Part shown: positions 22,500-34,560 of the stretch, one piece after another
Layout: every line of letters starts with the position of its first letter
Position numbering within the stretch: the stretch's first letter is position 1
Origin: Amyelois transitella
Taxonomy: Eukaryota; Arthropoda; Insecta; Lepidoptera; Pyralidae
Length of the DNA stretch: 64,000 nucleotides
Reading direction: 5' to 3'
Assembly (NCBI RefSeq): GCF_032362555.1
Contig: NC_083508.1
Span: 7,407,001-7,471,000 of the forward strand
The notes under the pieces: generated by a model
Told to the model about the DNA's origin: nothing
What the model saw: only the letters and a program-made list of their open reading frames with translations
Databases searched by the model: none
Position numbers and translations under genes: made by a program

Positions 22500-25400
22500 T
22501 TTTTAGCTTAGGCTAAGGTTAAAATACTTATATTGAGAGAATAACCACTCGTACAAGGTAAATACAACCCATTTAAAGTTATAACGAGCAAAGCAAATGG
22601 CAGATATTTTCATACTAATTTAAATTTCCAAAAAAAATTGGATTCACAGGAAAAATCGATTTTCTCAATTATGCAAAACTAAATTACCTAAGTGATTTAA
22701 TAATGTGACATGAGTTAAACCCTTAAAGAAATTTACCTACCTTATGTAACAAAAAAAAGTAGAAATAATGCTGGGGTAAGCTGCAATTTAAAATTTTCGC
22801 GTTGCAAATCGTCACAAGTCGGCACGTGCTTCCAACATTTTTCCAATAATGTCGCGGTCGTAAAATGCCCGGAAGTGTGAGTTCGTATGGGTTTTAAACG
22901 CTAGCAGGCATCCCTGGCCTTAATAGGCCTTTGCATATAACACATGGTTGTAAAAATGAACCTTCCATAAAATTTAATAATAACTTGTCAACCTTTGCAA
23001 TGTAATGTTAAAAAATAAACGTCAATATGAAGCTGTGTCATAATGTACAGAAAATACCCAACGTATTACAAAACAAAAAAATTGGTATAGTATCGAATTC
23101 TTGAGAAGGCAAAATAAGCAAGATAGAGTAGTGATTTATTTACAAAGTTAGTAAGATATTCGTACCTATATGTATAACTTATGGATATAAATTGCTAAGA
23201 CATAGTTCTGAGCAGGCTAGGAGGATGATTGATATGGCTTTTAAACTTTTACTTGCCAATAATTGTCTCTACACTTTTTCCTTATACAATAAATTATATT
23301 AAGTATTAATGAAGCCACTACGTTTTTAAATTACTTATTTACCTATAATTATAACAAATGATAAAATAAAACGTAATATTACACATGTCATATTATATGT
23401 AAGTGTCTCACGTGTCGTGAGTACTCGTCCGATTGTTATGCAATGCATGACTTGTAATGGCAAACCCGTTTGGCGAGCGACAGGTTCACAAGAGAACAAA
23501 AAATTACATTTCAATACCTACTTATTGTGAAAGTTACAATTCGAAATTGTGTTCACTAATCTAAGCGATGTTCTATTTGGAACTTTATTTAAATTAAGAG
23601 ACTACTGAAAATGTTTAATTTTTCAGGCAAACCTACCTAAAAGCCTTGAGTTATTTATCTATTTACAAATAAATGAAATATGTAAATGTATGTGTATGTA
23701 AATGTATGTAAGAAGACTGGTCTGAAGGAAGCTGATGATCGAATCAAAAAATCAATTTAAAAATGAGTTCGTCGCTTTTGGTAATTGTTTGTCAAAGTAG
23801 AGTAAACTTACTAGCTGCATATAGACCGTTCACCTACATCATGCTACACCGTTGTTTCTTGAAATAAAATATCTTTTAAGAGATAGAAGTTATTGAACCT
23901 TTGGATGGGTTTCACTCTTTTAGAATTGCTTTTGACCAATAGGTACTCATATTGACTAAAATGAATTAGATTTAATTAAAGTTTGTTTTGTTTTTAAACA
24001 GTTTCATATTTCAACAGTCGAAAATGTTCTCCTAAATGAAAGGAAAAAGTTGGAACCGTTAACAATATTTTATCTTACTCGTATTTATTTAAAACAAACA
24101 TGTTTTATACAGATCGTGAAAATGTTTTTGACCAATAAACTTTGTATGTTATGGTATTTTACATTATGGAGACGAAACACATGCTATCCGTGGATTCATC
24201 AGTTTCAGGCGGACTTTTTATACAAAGCGATAAAAATAGCAGCCGTGGGAGATATTTATGTGACTATGACCCGGTTAAATGTACGAGTGTCATAAATAGG
24301 GTTTTGAATGCACTCGGATCACCTGATAGACGTACAAAAGAAAGCCACGTTATTTTATTATAACTACTCCGCCTTACTCTAACATAACGAAGTAAGTTAG
24401 TACACTAATCATATAACTCAACGCATCAGTTACAAAATAATTTATAAATGAACGCCTGGGGTCAAAAATATTATCTACATGTTTGCCAAAAAATATGTAT
24501 ATTTATCTTTTAATGAATTAACTGTTAGGTGTTCCTTTATTATAACCTAACCTACTTTACCTAATTAAATTAATATTGTTCTTAATTTATATAAGTCAAA
24601 AAGCTTCATTAAACGTTGTCCTACATTAGAAAATTCATGAGCGCTTATCGAGAAAATGTTTCATTAGAGTGACGCAACCTTCGAAACTAACTTAGTGTCG
24701 GTGATAATATAATACTACCTTCCTCCCTGTCGCTAGCAATGCTAGCATGTTACAGAAATCACTAGGTTAGGCCAGCTAGTAGGTTTTTTGTTTTGCTTGA
24801 ATGGTTTGAACTTCTTTTTTAAAGCTGACTCTAGTTACCTACAATTAAATTAAAGATTTATTTAAAGACGTAAGCTCCTGTTAAAGCAACAAATTTTGAG
24901 GGAAGCCTTAATTATTTTAAGTGTTTGATTGTAACTTTGATTTTATTTTGTGCGAAAACTTATAGATAGACAATTATTTTAATAATTTATTTGATAGTGG
25001 AGTAATGGTGATTCAAGCCGGCGCGTACAATAATTAGTTAACAAAATGTAGGTACATAATGCATACTAAAATAAACGCATAAACGTTGGGCTGAGCAGAA
25101 TGTCGAAAATTTCCAGGCCAAATATTCCTTGACATAATATCCTACAATACACGCATTTACTTTATAACTCTTACACATACCTATACCCAATCTTCATCAT
25201 TATAATTGCCAATCTATAACCACGTTATCTAGTTGACATTGAAAATCGTTAAAATATCTAAACGGTATCTTATATTGGCAATTTATTTTGCATACTTAAT
25301 TACCAATTTGCTGTTTACCAAACCTTAATTGGTTTGTTACTCATATATAGTGTAATTAAGCAAAGCCCTCAGGCAGTATCGGCTAGCTAAAACCTCAAGT

Positions 25401-25551
25401 GGTGTGGAATGGAATCTAATGGGCTGTTGAAGATTTATAAGTTGGCCCGCCTTGAGATTTGAGACAACCGATCGGCCTTAAAACAACACAAGAGTATTTA
25501 CAAAAATGATAGATAGAACTTTCTATTAGTTTCGATAGAAAAAAATAACCG
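22500..25551. other. Region upstream of Gyc32E, no gene seen
   Basis: AT-rich. A somewhat CpG-richer patch at about 22840-22890 could be promoter sequence for Gyc32E; this is a guess from position. No exon or recognisable repeat family is supported in the rest. Confidence 0.4.
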
Positions 25552-25558
25552 GATTAGT
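25552..25558. repeat. Possible left target duplication of second-type LINE
   Basis: GATTAGT, repeated at 26862-26868, right where the element is expected to end. Confidence 0.5.
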
Positions 25559-26861
25559 AATAATAATAAATAAAAAATCGTTTATTTCCTCAATTAACAA
25601 AGACTTAACATGGTTTCTTAATGCTAGTACTCAGGTAAGTTGGCATGTTACATCAATCTTTGAGGAGAGGCTAGTTCCTGAAATAGGGTCTTGCGAACCT
25701 GTGCTACGGGTAGCTAGGCCTCCTCCTCGGATATAAGTAAATGCTAGGAGTAAAGTCTTAAATATAGGGAGAATTAACTAAATAGGTACCTACGTACAAA
25801 GGAATGGTGGAAAATAATAGGATGAATTTATGAGGGATCGAGATAAGAAATGGAAGGGGAATTAGAGGAAATGTTCATGTGAATGTATGTTTGTGTGTAT
25901 GATGTGTTGTGTGTTGTTGTGTTTGGTGAGTGACTGGAGTGTTTAAGGCACGATGATGAGGTAGTGATAAAAAAACAAAAAAAAAAGAGATAGGGCGAGG
26001 TGGGTGTATTCCAGGTAAATTTTGAGTATGTGGTAGGATGGTTGGATAGTAAAATTGTAGATGAAAGCAATAATTTAGTGAAGGAGGAGGTCAGTTTATC
26101 GGTATTAGAAGGTTTTCGGTGCTGGGATAGTCAAGAGATTTGAGGTATTGAGTAACAGTTTTTTTACAAGAGAATTTATGGAGAGGGTAAATATTGAGCA
26201 ATGCATTAAGTTTGTTGTATAAATATGGACCGAGGAAACAGAAAAAATTGTGAGAAGTTGCCGTGTTAAATCGGTACCGTGTGCAGACTGGTCCCCTTCT
26301 ACGCTGAAATCTTCGTAAGTTGGGATCGTATTGGACTTGGGAGTGCTGTTTAAGTATCGTGTACAACACAAAGGACTGTCTAACTGTGAGCACGTCCCAG
26401 GTTCTGTACAAATCAGTCGTTGGATGGAGGTAAGAAAGGCCCGCCGCAACCTTGAGAATGGCACGTTGGGCTCTCTCCACCACCAGGAGGTGAGTTTTGG
26501 CTGTTCCGCCCCAGGATGTGATGCAGTAATTCACTAACGACTGGCATAAGGCATTATATACAATCTTTATTATTTTGCGGTTTGAAATGTGCCGTAGGGT
26601 TTTAAAAATATATATAAGTTTGCGGAGCCTGGCCGTTAGTGATTCGATATGTGAAGCAAACGACAAGGTATGGTCAATTATGACACCCAAGTATTTGGTT
26701 TGATCTGTTTTATGGAGGGCAGGACAGTGGCAGTTTTGAGCTTGGTTACAGTCGGAGATATGGGATTTTATACTGAGGGTGGCAGGAGGTAGATAACTAG
26801 TTTTGAGAGCAAAAGGGATGTAAGCGGTTTTGTTTATATTCAGTGTTAGAGAGTTGATTTA
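25559..26861 (-). mobile_element. 5'-truncated LINE of a second type (I/Jockey/CR1-like)
   Basis: Minus-strand element with a TTATTATTATT tail at 25559, a 3' untranslated part of about 500 bases, and a C-terminal reverse transcriptase coding region. Truncation falls just after the catalytic box: the coding starts near LTLNINKTAYIPFA. Different family from the copies at 20871 and 30762. Clade assignment is from the KYLGVIIDHTLSF motif only. Confidence 0.8.
26091..26858 (-). pseudogene. LINE reverse transcriptase C-terminal fragment
   Basis: Open frame with LTLNINKTAYI near its start, then KYLGVIIDHTLSFASHIESL, LRKLIYIFKTLRHISNRKI and NYCITSWGGTAK, typical of the thumb and C-terminal domain of non-LTR reverse transcriptases. 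The fingers, palm and endonuclease are absent, so it cannot be active alone. It ends with a stop after LLIPIN. Confidence 0.85.
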
Positions 26862-26868
26862 GATTAGT

Positions 26869-28528
26869 GTTAGTCAAACTTGTACGGCATAGTAAAAGCC
26901 TGAAAGGTGTTCCCTTTTAGCCTTGATTATATTATTTTTTCAGGGCTTGGAAATAAATAAATAACTTTTTACGATTATATATTGTTGCGATAAAAACCGA
27001 CCCAAAGTAAATTCGAAACTTAATTTAAATATATTGGCTGTCCAAAAATCTTTGATTTCCTTTTATTTAATTTATAGTAATTTCATAGTGCTTCAAGAAA
27101 CCGACTAAATGGTTTTAATTTTTGAGAATATACATGGTACTTATACGATTAATATCAGTAAAAAGGTATAAGTAAGTAACTAGTCGTTTCAATAGATTTG
27201 TTCGACTTGTATTTCCTAAATATAACGTTTCTTGAAGATTGATCTTCACATGAAAAGTTAGTTTTTTTAAGCTACATTTTTGGTATAATTTTTTTACATT
27301 GTGTGAGTATGAGGCCGGTTCAGAATATTCTACTTCGTAATTTTCCAATAATCGAAGAGGTCGATAACGTGCATACACTTAGTTCGACAATGACACAGTT
27401 CTTTGCCTCGTCACGGCGGTTCACGTCAACGGCCCTTGCGCACGCGAAATGATAGCGATATCATAGTGTAAGTATTTATGTATTCATAGAAACTAGAATT
27501 TACGATTAAAAATTAAACTTCTATAAAAAAATATGTAGAAAATAACCACGTTTAGAAACAAATATCTTAAATAAGTATAAAAATTCAGGAGACAGGCGTC
27601 TTTTAAGACTTAAGTTTGCTTGTCCTCCTTGAAATACCAAAACTTCACGTTGAAACTTGTACCTACCGAATCTGTCTATCTAAGAAGTCAAGAAGGCAAA
27701 CAATACTTTGTTCGATATGCATAATTTCTGACCACATTGTTATAAAATACGTAATAATTAAAACTGCGAATACAATGTTATACTTAACGTTAAATCAACA
27801 AAAAGGTATGTAGGTACATCTATCATGTATCAGAATGCAATTGACCTATTTCGTTATCAGAAATGATAACCTTCACAAGCTTATAGGCAAATAGACTTAT
27901 TACGGCTAACTGGTACCGGTACCACTGAGTTACCACTTAGTTTGAAACTAATTAGTTAGGTACTTACCAGTGGATATGTTCGTATAAATACCATTATAAT
28001 ATACTTTTATTATTCGAATGCAGCGTAACATTAATTTAAAATGTATTAATGTAAAATTAATATGTAAAAAGGCACATGTTTTCATTAAAACTTTCGTTGT
28101 CCGGCAAGTTTAAATTGTATTACTCATTTTATACGTGAGAAGTGAGAAATTAAATTAAAAGGTGGCATGACATTCGTGGTGTTTACGGTTTGTAAAATTG
28201 TTTCATTTGTATGCATACCGATGTCGACCCGCACCGCAGTTACACAGCACTACCTAACATACATACCTACCCCGCATGACAGAACAATGTACCTAGTCGA
28301 TGCCAGCAGCGGTGCGCCCGCGCCTCCATCGTCTCACGTCTTCATTCGCGCCCGATACATATTAATGTTATGTTTAACATTGTTTCCGCAGCTGGCACAT
28401 CATTAGATAAGATCAAATGAATCTGACAATGTTTAACACCCTTATGAAACATTAGACTTGTACCTAAATCAGTCAATCTCTTTGGATTGATTTACACATA
28501 AGTATATTACAACAAACATTAATCAAAT
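26869..28528. other. No gene seen
   Basis: Mostly AT-rich. Small GC-richer patches at 27405-27450 and 28195-28360 have no coding or splice structure that I can support. Confidence 0.4.
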
Positions 28529-28975
28529 CAGAGACTACTTCTTTCGACTTGCCAAGATCACTGCATACTTCTTTCGATTCATTTATAACTCTCTTGTCGG
28601 TTTTGGGAACTTTTACCATTTTTTGTTTTCGAAGGGGAATTCCTTTTTACGGACTACCGGGTGTGGAACTCCTGGCATCTAGTGTGCCAGCCTATCCACT
28701 TAAACTTCTTACTCTTCACTTAACCTTTCGCACTTCCCACTCCCAACGTTTCCATTTACACTATTCTCGTATATTTGCTCAGTCAACCTGCCTTTACCCA
28801 TCCTCTACACAATGCAAGGATGAGATTGAGAAATAAGCATTCCCTTTTCTATTCCTGTCACTTTCACATCGGAACATTGCCTTATCACGCTGTTTCTTAT
28901 TCTGTCATTCAAATTTACACTGCATTTCCACCGCGTTTATTCTTTCGTGATTCTTCTGCCACACCGAATATAAAT
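28529..28975 (-). pseudogene. Heavily decayed copy of the endonuclease/RT LINE
   Basis: Aligns by eye on the minus strand to the 3' coding part of the LINE copies at 20871 and 30762, for example CTTATCACGCTGTTTCTTAT and TCAGTCAACCTGCC. It has frequent substitutions and a foreign or diverged block at about 28630-28700. All frames are broken. Confidence 0.7.
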
Positions 28976-29095
28976 TTGTGTTCGTACCGCTAATCTCCAG
29001 AACTACAACACAGATTTTGAGGAAACCTTTTCGTTTTATAACTAATAAGCTTAGGCAGTATAAAGTGTAATATTGTGAAGTTGACGTTGTTGATG

Positions 29096-29270
29096 AAAAT
29101 GCTGCAGTGCAGTTTGTTACCGCTTCTTCTGCACTGACGCCTTGGAAGCGGCAGTAAACTTAGTTTTTAAGTAATTTATTTGACGTCAACCAAGTTGTTA
29201 AACCATACGACAATTATTAAGCGATATAATAATATCCTATAATAATGAATAAAAATTTTGAATTTTGAAT
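29096..29270 (+). repeat. Interspersed repeat R2, copy 1
   Basis: Shares AAAATGCTGCAGT, CCGCTTCTTCT, GAAGCGG and GACGTCAA blocks with 36724-36862 and ends in repeated TTTTGAAT. It is probably the 3' end of a mobile element whose type I cannot name. Confidence 0.6.
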
Positions 29271-29756
29271 TTTTTTTTGAAGTGTAGGTAGATTTCATGT
29301 TGGAAACTAAACCACCCGATAAAGAACTGTTAGGTATAGACCAGCTTAATAATTACAAAGATGGAAAAGTACTTAGTTAAACTTGATAACCTTTTTCTGT
29401 TCTTTATAAATTCCACGTGTTTAAAGTCACAGGCAACAGCTAGAAGCTACCACAAAAAATATACCTTGCTCTTCAGACCTGATAATTCTTGCAATATTTA
29501 CCCTAATTATAAAATAAGGTACCTGCTGCTTCCCCTGTGCATGTACATGTACCTATATGTATGGGTAAACAATTTTAGTATATAAATCATTAAATTGATT
29601 ATTTAACTCATTGTCGTAATTTACACATTTAATTAACAATTTATTGGATGTACAGTAAACTTAATGTTGTCTTATTATTAAAAGTAGCTTTGTTTAGATT
29701 GAAAGCTCGAGTCCGTGATTGACCGATAAAAGCTAGCTTAAAAAATAAAGTATAAT

Positions 29757-29935
29757 TTTTTTTTATTAATATATACGGGGCAAATTACACAGACTGAGTA
29801 GGCCTCGAAGTAAGTTCGAGACTTGTGTTATGAGATACTAACCCAACGATACTATATTTTAAAATAAAAATAATTATATATAAAAAGTGAAGTAAAAAAT
29901 AAGTACCATAACCCACCTATTTAAGTACATAAATA
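29757..29935 (-). repeat. tRNA-type SINE, body only
   Basis: Poly-T (29757 onward) then the CAAATTACACAGACTGAGTA and TCGAAGTAAGTTCGAGAC body shared with the fuller SINE at 59066-59338. The tRNA-like head is missing, so it is 5'-truncated. Confidence 0.7.
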
Positions 29936-29939
29936 GGTG

Positions 29940-30202
29940 TTGTGTGGTTCCCGGAACCAATAAAAAAAGAATAAGACCACTCCGTCTCATTCCCATGGAT
30001 GTCGTAAAAGGCGACTAAGACCAAGGCTTATAAACTTGGGATTCTTCTTCTATGCGATGGGCTAGCAAGCTGTTACTATTTAAATCTCAATTCTATCAAT
30101 AAGCCAAACAGCTGGACATGGCCTATCAGTCTTTTCAAGAATGTTGGCGCTGTCTACACCGCAAGGAATACAGATATTATTATATGTATCTATGTATGTA
30201 TG
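29940..30202 (+). repeat. SINE-like short element, copy D
   Basis: Full-length diverged copy of the GCCGTGTGG repeat, with a TATGTATGTATG tail. Abuts the truncated tRNA-type SINE. Confidence 0.75.
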
Positions 30203-30289
30203 TTAAGTAGGTATATAAAAAATTGTTTATACCCGGGATTTTGGTACTATTTACGATTATCCATAATTGAATGCTTTTTGTAAGAATAC

Positions 30290-30474
30290 ACATACATACA
30301 TATAATCACGTCTATATCCCTTACGGGGTAGACAGAGACAATAGTTCCGAAAAGACTGAATGGCCACGTTCAGCTGCTCGGCTTAATGATGGAATTGAGA
30401 TCCGAATAGTGGTTGCTAGCCCATCGCCTAAAAGAAGGATCGCAATTTTATAAGCCTATCCCTTAGTCTAACTT
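30290..30474 (-). repeat. SINE-like short element, copy E (5'-truncated)
   Basis: Minus-strand copy with its tail at 30290 and the TACGGGGTAGACAGAGAC block. It stops at CCCTTAGTC, so the head is missing. Confidence 0.75.
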
Positions 30475-30761
30475 CAGCGAAAACTGTCACCTTTTCCTTT
30501 CATATCTACGAGTATATTCAAACTAGGTTCCGCCCGCAACTCCGCTTGAATGCAAATTGCAATGTAAGTGTGCATTTTTTTTGGTAATTTGTCTTACTAC
30601 AAGTACTTAACCGCTAACTATTGAGCTTAAAATAATTTATGACTCTTATAACTTTACAAGCTCATGTAGCCATTCATACTGTATCTCAAAAAAAAAATTT
30701 CAGTATAAATAAAATATCGACTAAATTTTAGGTACATGAAATTTAAAACATCAACAATTTG

Positions 30762-33700
30762 CCGTGTGGTTCCCGGCACCATTACAAAAGAATAGGACCA
30801 CTCCATCTCTTTCCCACGGATGTCGTAAGAGCCGACTAAGGGATAGACTTGGGATTCCTCTTTAATGTAAATCCCTGCCAATCTAAGGTCTGCCGCGCCG
30901 ATGGATGCATGGCTAGGGGCGAGCCTAGTCTCGAGCGTGCCACTTCCGCCATGGGGTTGGGCGACCCCCAGGTAATGGCTAGCCTTACCCTGGCATGCGG
31001 GGCTCTGCTGGGGCGGACAAAATTTTTCCCTAGCGTCTCGTGGGAATCGCATTATGAACCTTAAAAAGCATATAAATGGCGGCGATGGTGTCCGCACCCC
31101 ATCACGTCTCGTTCCCGGCGGGAGCGGTATGCGGTCTGCTGAAAGCCGCTTTGCGACGATGAATGTAAGAGGAGGAATGAAGGATAAGATTGAGGAAGTA
31201 TGCCAGATGATGGATGAAAGACGTTTGGATGTGTTGTGCGTGAATGAAACGAAGCGGAAAGGATGCGACGCGACGCAGCACGGCCCTTACACGGCGTATT
31301 GGTCTGGAATTTCCAGTACCAGCCGAGGCTGTCAAGGGGTCGGTCTAATTCTTTCTGCACGAATGGCTGAGTGCGTGAATGAGTATGAGTGTGTCAGCCC
31401 TCGTCTTCTATGGATTAGGCTGAAAGTTGGAATCACTCGGATCTTCGTTCTAGGTGTTTATGCACCTTGGGATGTGGGTTCGAGGGGTACAACATCAGCA
31501 AAAAGCGAAAACGAGGAGTTCTGGAATAGTGTAAGAGAAGTATTGAAAGTTACCAAGCCAAATGAGAAGATTATCATGTTAGGTGATTTTAATGGATGGG
31601 TGGGTGTAAAGCGTGATGGATATGAAAAGGTGCTTGGTGCGTTTGGTGACGAAAAGGTGAATGATAATGGAAGAAGTGTATTAGAAATTTGTCTAGAGTG
31701 GGATCTTTTTGTGTCGAACTCAATGTTTCAACATAAAGAGATCCACACCTACACAAGAGTGGAAGGTATTTTAAAAAGTATGATAGACTTTGTGATTGTA
31801 GATGAAAGATTGAAGAACAAAGTGCTGGATACCCGTGCATATCGCGGTGCTGGCATTGACTCGGACCATTTACTGGTGATATCCCGGATAAGGGGTATCT
31901 TCAATCGCTGGCGGCACAGGGTAAGGGAGCAAACCAGCGCTTTGGAAAGAGTAAAAGTAGAAAATTTGCAAGATATGGATGTAGGTAAGAAGTATATTAA
32001 TAGACTGAAGGATGAATTTGAAGATTTAGAGGAAATGAGCGATATTGAAGATGGATGGAAGGAATTTAAAGAAAGAATTGTGAAAGTAGCTGTTGAAGTG
32101 TGTGGTGTAAGTAGAAGAAGGAAAGGAAAAAATCACAAAAATGCGTGGATGAGTAAAGATGTGCAAGAACTTGTGCGATTAAAGAAGAAAGCATGGCTGG
32201 ATTTGTTAGCAGCAAAAGCTAACTTAAGAATGCAAGAGGTTATAGATGAAGATGTGAATGAAGCACGTAAGGAATATAAGAAAATGAAAGATTTGGTTAA
32301 GAAAGCTGTGATTAGAAAGAAAGAAGAGTATAAAGAGGATTTTGATAAAAGGCTATCAGAAGACTTTCAGTCAAATCTGAAAGTATTCTGGAAATCCGTA
32401 AGGTCAGCCCGAGGAAATACTATAACCAGAGAGCTGACTAGGATCAGATGCCAGGATGGTAGCGTTGTGAAAGGAGAAGAATGTGTACTAAAGATATGGA
32501 AGGACTATTTTGAGAGTTTATTTGAAAAAAAGGAAGAAAATAAGAAAGAGTTCTGCTATAGCGAAGAAAAAGAGAATGAGATGGAAGGCGAAATTGAAAT
32601 GTTCGAAATTGTGGAAGCACTTAAGAGTATGAAAGCGGGAAAGGCTGCTGGGTGTGATAGAGTGTCGGTCGAGATGCTTAAAGCAGGAAAAGGCGTAGTA
32701 GCTAGTCAGTTGTACTGCCTTTTCAATTTGTGTTGGAGAAGCGGCCGAGTACCAAAAGATTGGTGTAAGGCTGTTATCGTGCCACTTTACAAAGGAAAAG
32801 GGTCACAGCTGGACTGCAAAAATTATCGTGGTATAAGCCTGCTTAGCGTCGTCGGCAAATTGTATGCTAAGGTATTGATTAATAGAGTCAGGAATGAAAC
32901 TGATGACAAAATATGGGATGCTCAAGCGGGATTTCGAAAGGGAATGGGATGTACTGATCAGGTCTTTTCCTTGCGGTGCATAGCCGAAAAGTTTTTGGTC
33001 AAGAGTCAAAAAGTCTATTGCACATTCGTAGATCTGGAAAAGGCCTATGACAGAGTTGAGAGGAATGAATTGTGGTCAGCACTTTCTATGCATGGGGTGA
33101 GCAGTCTCTTAATACGAGCACGGAAATCCTTATATGAGGATTCGAGTGCTTGTGTCAGGATAAACGGAGCGCACACTGAGTGGTTTAAGATTGAGAAAGG
33201 CGTTAGGCAAGGATGTGTTGCGTCACCGTGGCTGTTCAACCTATTTATGGATAGCTGTTTGACAGATTTGAAAGAGTCTAAAAGTGGATTAAGGATGAAT
33301 GAGTTACTCGTCAAATGTCTGCTCTATGCCGACGATCAGGTTATACTGGCGTCATCAGCGGAGGAGTTACAGGAGATGGTAAACTGTATGCATGAAGCTT
33401 TAAAAGAGAAAGGAATGAAAGTGAACGTAAGTAAAACTAAAACACTGGTTTTTGAAATGGAGAAAGAAATGACAGCATGTAATATTTTGATTGGAGGAGA
33501 AAAAGTGGAGCAAGTGAAAGAGTTTGTATATCTAGGATCAAAGTTTACATCAGATGGCAAGTATGATAGTGATATTGAAAGGAGAGTGAACGCGGGGAAC
33601 ATGGTGAATGGAGCTTTGCATGCCTTTATGAGCAGTCAGAAACTATCCAAAAAGGCTCGACTGGCTGTGCACAGGGGCGTGTTGGTCCCGACATTAATGT

Positions 33701-34177
33701 ATGGGAGTGAAAGTTGGGTATGGCAAAAGAAGCATGAAAGCAGAATAAATGCAGTGGAAATGAGAGCGTTAAGGAGTATGATGGGTGTGAAATTGAGTGA
33801 CAGGATAAGGAACAGCGTGATAAGGGAATGTTGTGATGTGAAAGAAGATGTAGTTACAGGAATAGAAAAGGGTATGTTAAGATGGTTCGGTCATGTGGAG
33901 AGGATGAATGAAAGCAGGTTGACTAAGCAGATATACAAGGAGAGTGTGGAGGGAAAGGTCGGAGTGGGAAGACCTAGACGAACGTATCTTGATCAAATTA
34001 AGGACGTCCTGGTAAAGGGTTAGGTCAAAAGTACCCGAAACCGCCGAGCTTGTATGAAGAGAGTTATGAATGTGGACGAAGCGAAAGAAGTATGCAGAGA
34101 TCGTGGCAAGTGGAAAGAGGTAGTCTCTGCCTACCCCTCCTGGAAAGAGGCGTGATTTTATGTATGTATGTATGTAT
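30762..34177 (+). mobile_element. Near full-length endonuclease/RT LINE, copy 2
   Basis: Starts with the same GCCGTGTGGTTCCCGGCACC head as the short repeats, followed by a GC-rich 5' region and one long frame. It ends in CCTGGAAAGAGGCGTGATTT and a TATG-repeat tail. A single large frame without a separate ORF1 suits an RTE-like element; clade is inferred. It shares almost all of its 3' 1.2 kb with copy 1. No convincing target duplication is visible. Confidence 0.85.
31054..34023 (+). CDS. LINE endonuclease-reverse transcriptase (nonsense near C-terminus)
   Basis: A 989-residue frame. The N-terminal apurinic-type endonuclease has NETK (E65), LGDFNGW (D178, N180) and SDHL (D271, H272). A coiled basic linker follows, then reverse transcriptase with KNYRGISLLSVVGKLYAKVL, AGFRKGMG, VDLEKAYDRVE and the catalytic YADD at 758-761. 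The frame ends at TAG 34021-34023 where copy 1 has CAG. Beyond it the same frame stays open to TGA at 34153-34155, so about 43 residues are lost to one base change. The start is uncertain: the second ATG at 31159 is closer to the endonuclease domain. Confidence 0.9.
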   Translation: MNLKKHINGGDGVRTPSRLVPGGSGMRSAESRFATMNVRGGMKDKIEEVCQMMDERRLDVLCVNETKRKGCDATQHGPYTAYWSGISSTSRGCQGVGLILSARMAECVNEYECVSPRLLWIRLKVGITRIFVLGVYAPWDVGSRGTTSAKSENEEFWNSVREVLKVTKPNEKIIMLGDFNGWVGVKRDGYEKVLGAFGDEKVNDNGRSVLEICLEWDLFVSNSMFQHKEIHTYTRVEGILKSMIDFVIVDERLKNKVLDTRAYRGAGIDSDHLLVISRIRGIFNRWRHRVREQTSALERVKVENLQDMDVGKKYINRLKDEFEDLEEMSDIEDGWKEFKERIVKVAVEVCGVSRRRKGKNHKNAWMSKDVQELVRLKKKAWLDLLAAKANLRMQEVIDEDVNEARKEYKKMKDLVKKAVIRKKEEYKEDFDKRLSEDFQSNLKVFWKSVRSARGNTITRELTRIRCQDGSVVKGEECVLKIWKDYFESLFEKKEENKKEFCYSEEKENEMEGEIEMFEIVEALKSMKAGKAAGCDRVSVEMLKAGKGVVASQLYCLFNLCWRSGRVPKDWCKAVIVPLYKGKGSQLDCKNYRGISLLSVVGKLYAKVLINRVRNETDDKIWDAQAGFRKGMGCTDQVFSLRCIAEKFLVKSQKVYCTFVDLEKAYDRVERNELWSALSMHGVSSLLIRARKSLYEDSSACVRINGAHTEWFKIEKGVRQGCVASPWLFNLFMDSCLTDLKESKSGLRMNELLVKCLLYADDQVILASSAEELQEMVNCMHEALKEKGMKVNVSKTKTLVFEMEKEMTACNILIGGEKVEQVKEFVYLGSKFTSDGKYDSDIERRVNAGNMVNGALHAFMSSQKLSKKARLAVHRGVLVPTLMYGSESWVWQKKHESRINAVEMRALRSMMGVKLSDRIRNSVIRECCDVKEDVVTGIEKGMLRWFGHVERMNESRLTKQIYKESVEGKVGVGRPRRTYLDQIKDVLVKG

Positions 34178-34389
34178 GAAATTTAATTTAAATTGATTTA
34201 GTATGAAAACATAGGACAATAAGGTACAAATACTTAATAACAATTTAATTACATTTAAGAACAAATATAATTAAATTACGCACCGTTTTTATATTTCTTG
34301 GTTTCATGGTGTCCAATCGATCAAACTTTACACAATTAAGTTGTTATCATAATATTTTCAATAAAAAGAGAGAGCGCTATCGAAATTCG
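34178..34389. other. AT-rich gap, nothing recognised
   Basis: Short AT-rich spacer between LINE copy 2 and a CpG-rich patch. Confidence 0.4.
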
Positions 34390-34560
34390 CATAATTGTTT
34401 TCCCGCCATAACGTAAAGTTTTCCCGCGTTCGCGTCGCGGAGCGCCGACGGAGCGGGCGACTTGTTTCAGCGATCGGCAGCTGAGAACTGTCTACAGAGT
34501 ACTTTGTGTAATGCGGAGGACTGCCCCGGTGGGTGTCTCTATGACTGGTGAAATGTTGAC
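34390..34560. promoter_or_regulatory. CpG-rich patch, possible promoter or untranslated first exon
   Basis: About 170 bases dense in CG dinucleotides (TTCGCGTCGCGGAGCGCCGA) inside very AT-rich DNA, with donor-like CCGGTGGGTGT at about 34527. Such patches in insects often mark transcription starts. No coding partner is seen within the window, so the role is inferred and weak. Confidence 0.3.

Noticed and set aside
24050..24363. Overlapping 81- and 73-residue plus-strand frames
   Set aside because: No motif, no splice context and composition typical of random AT-rich sequence.
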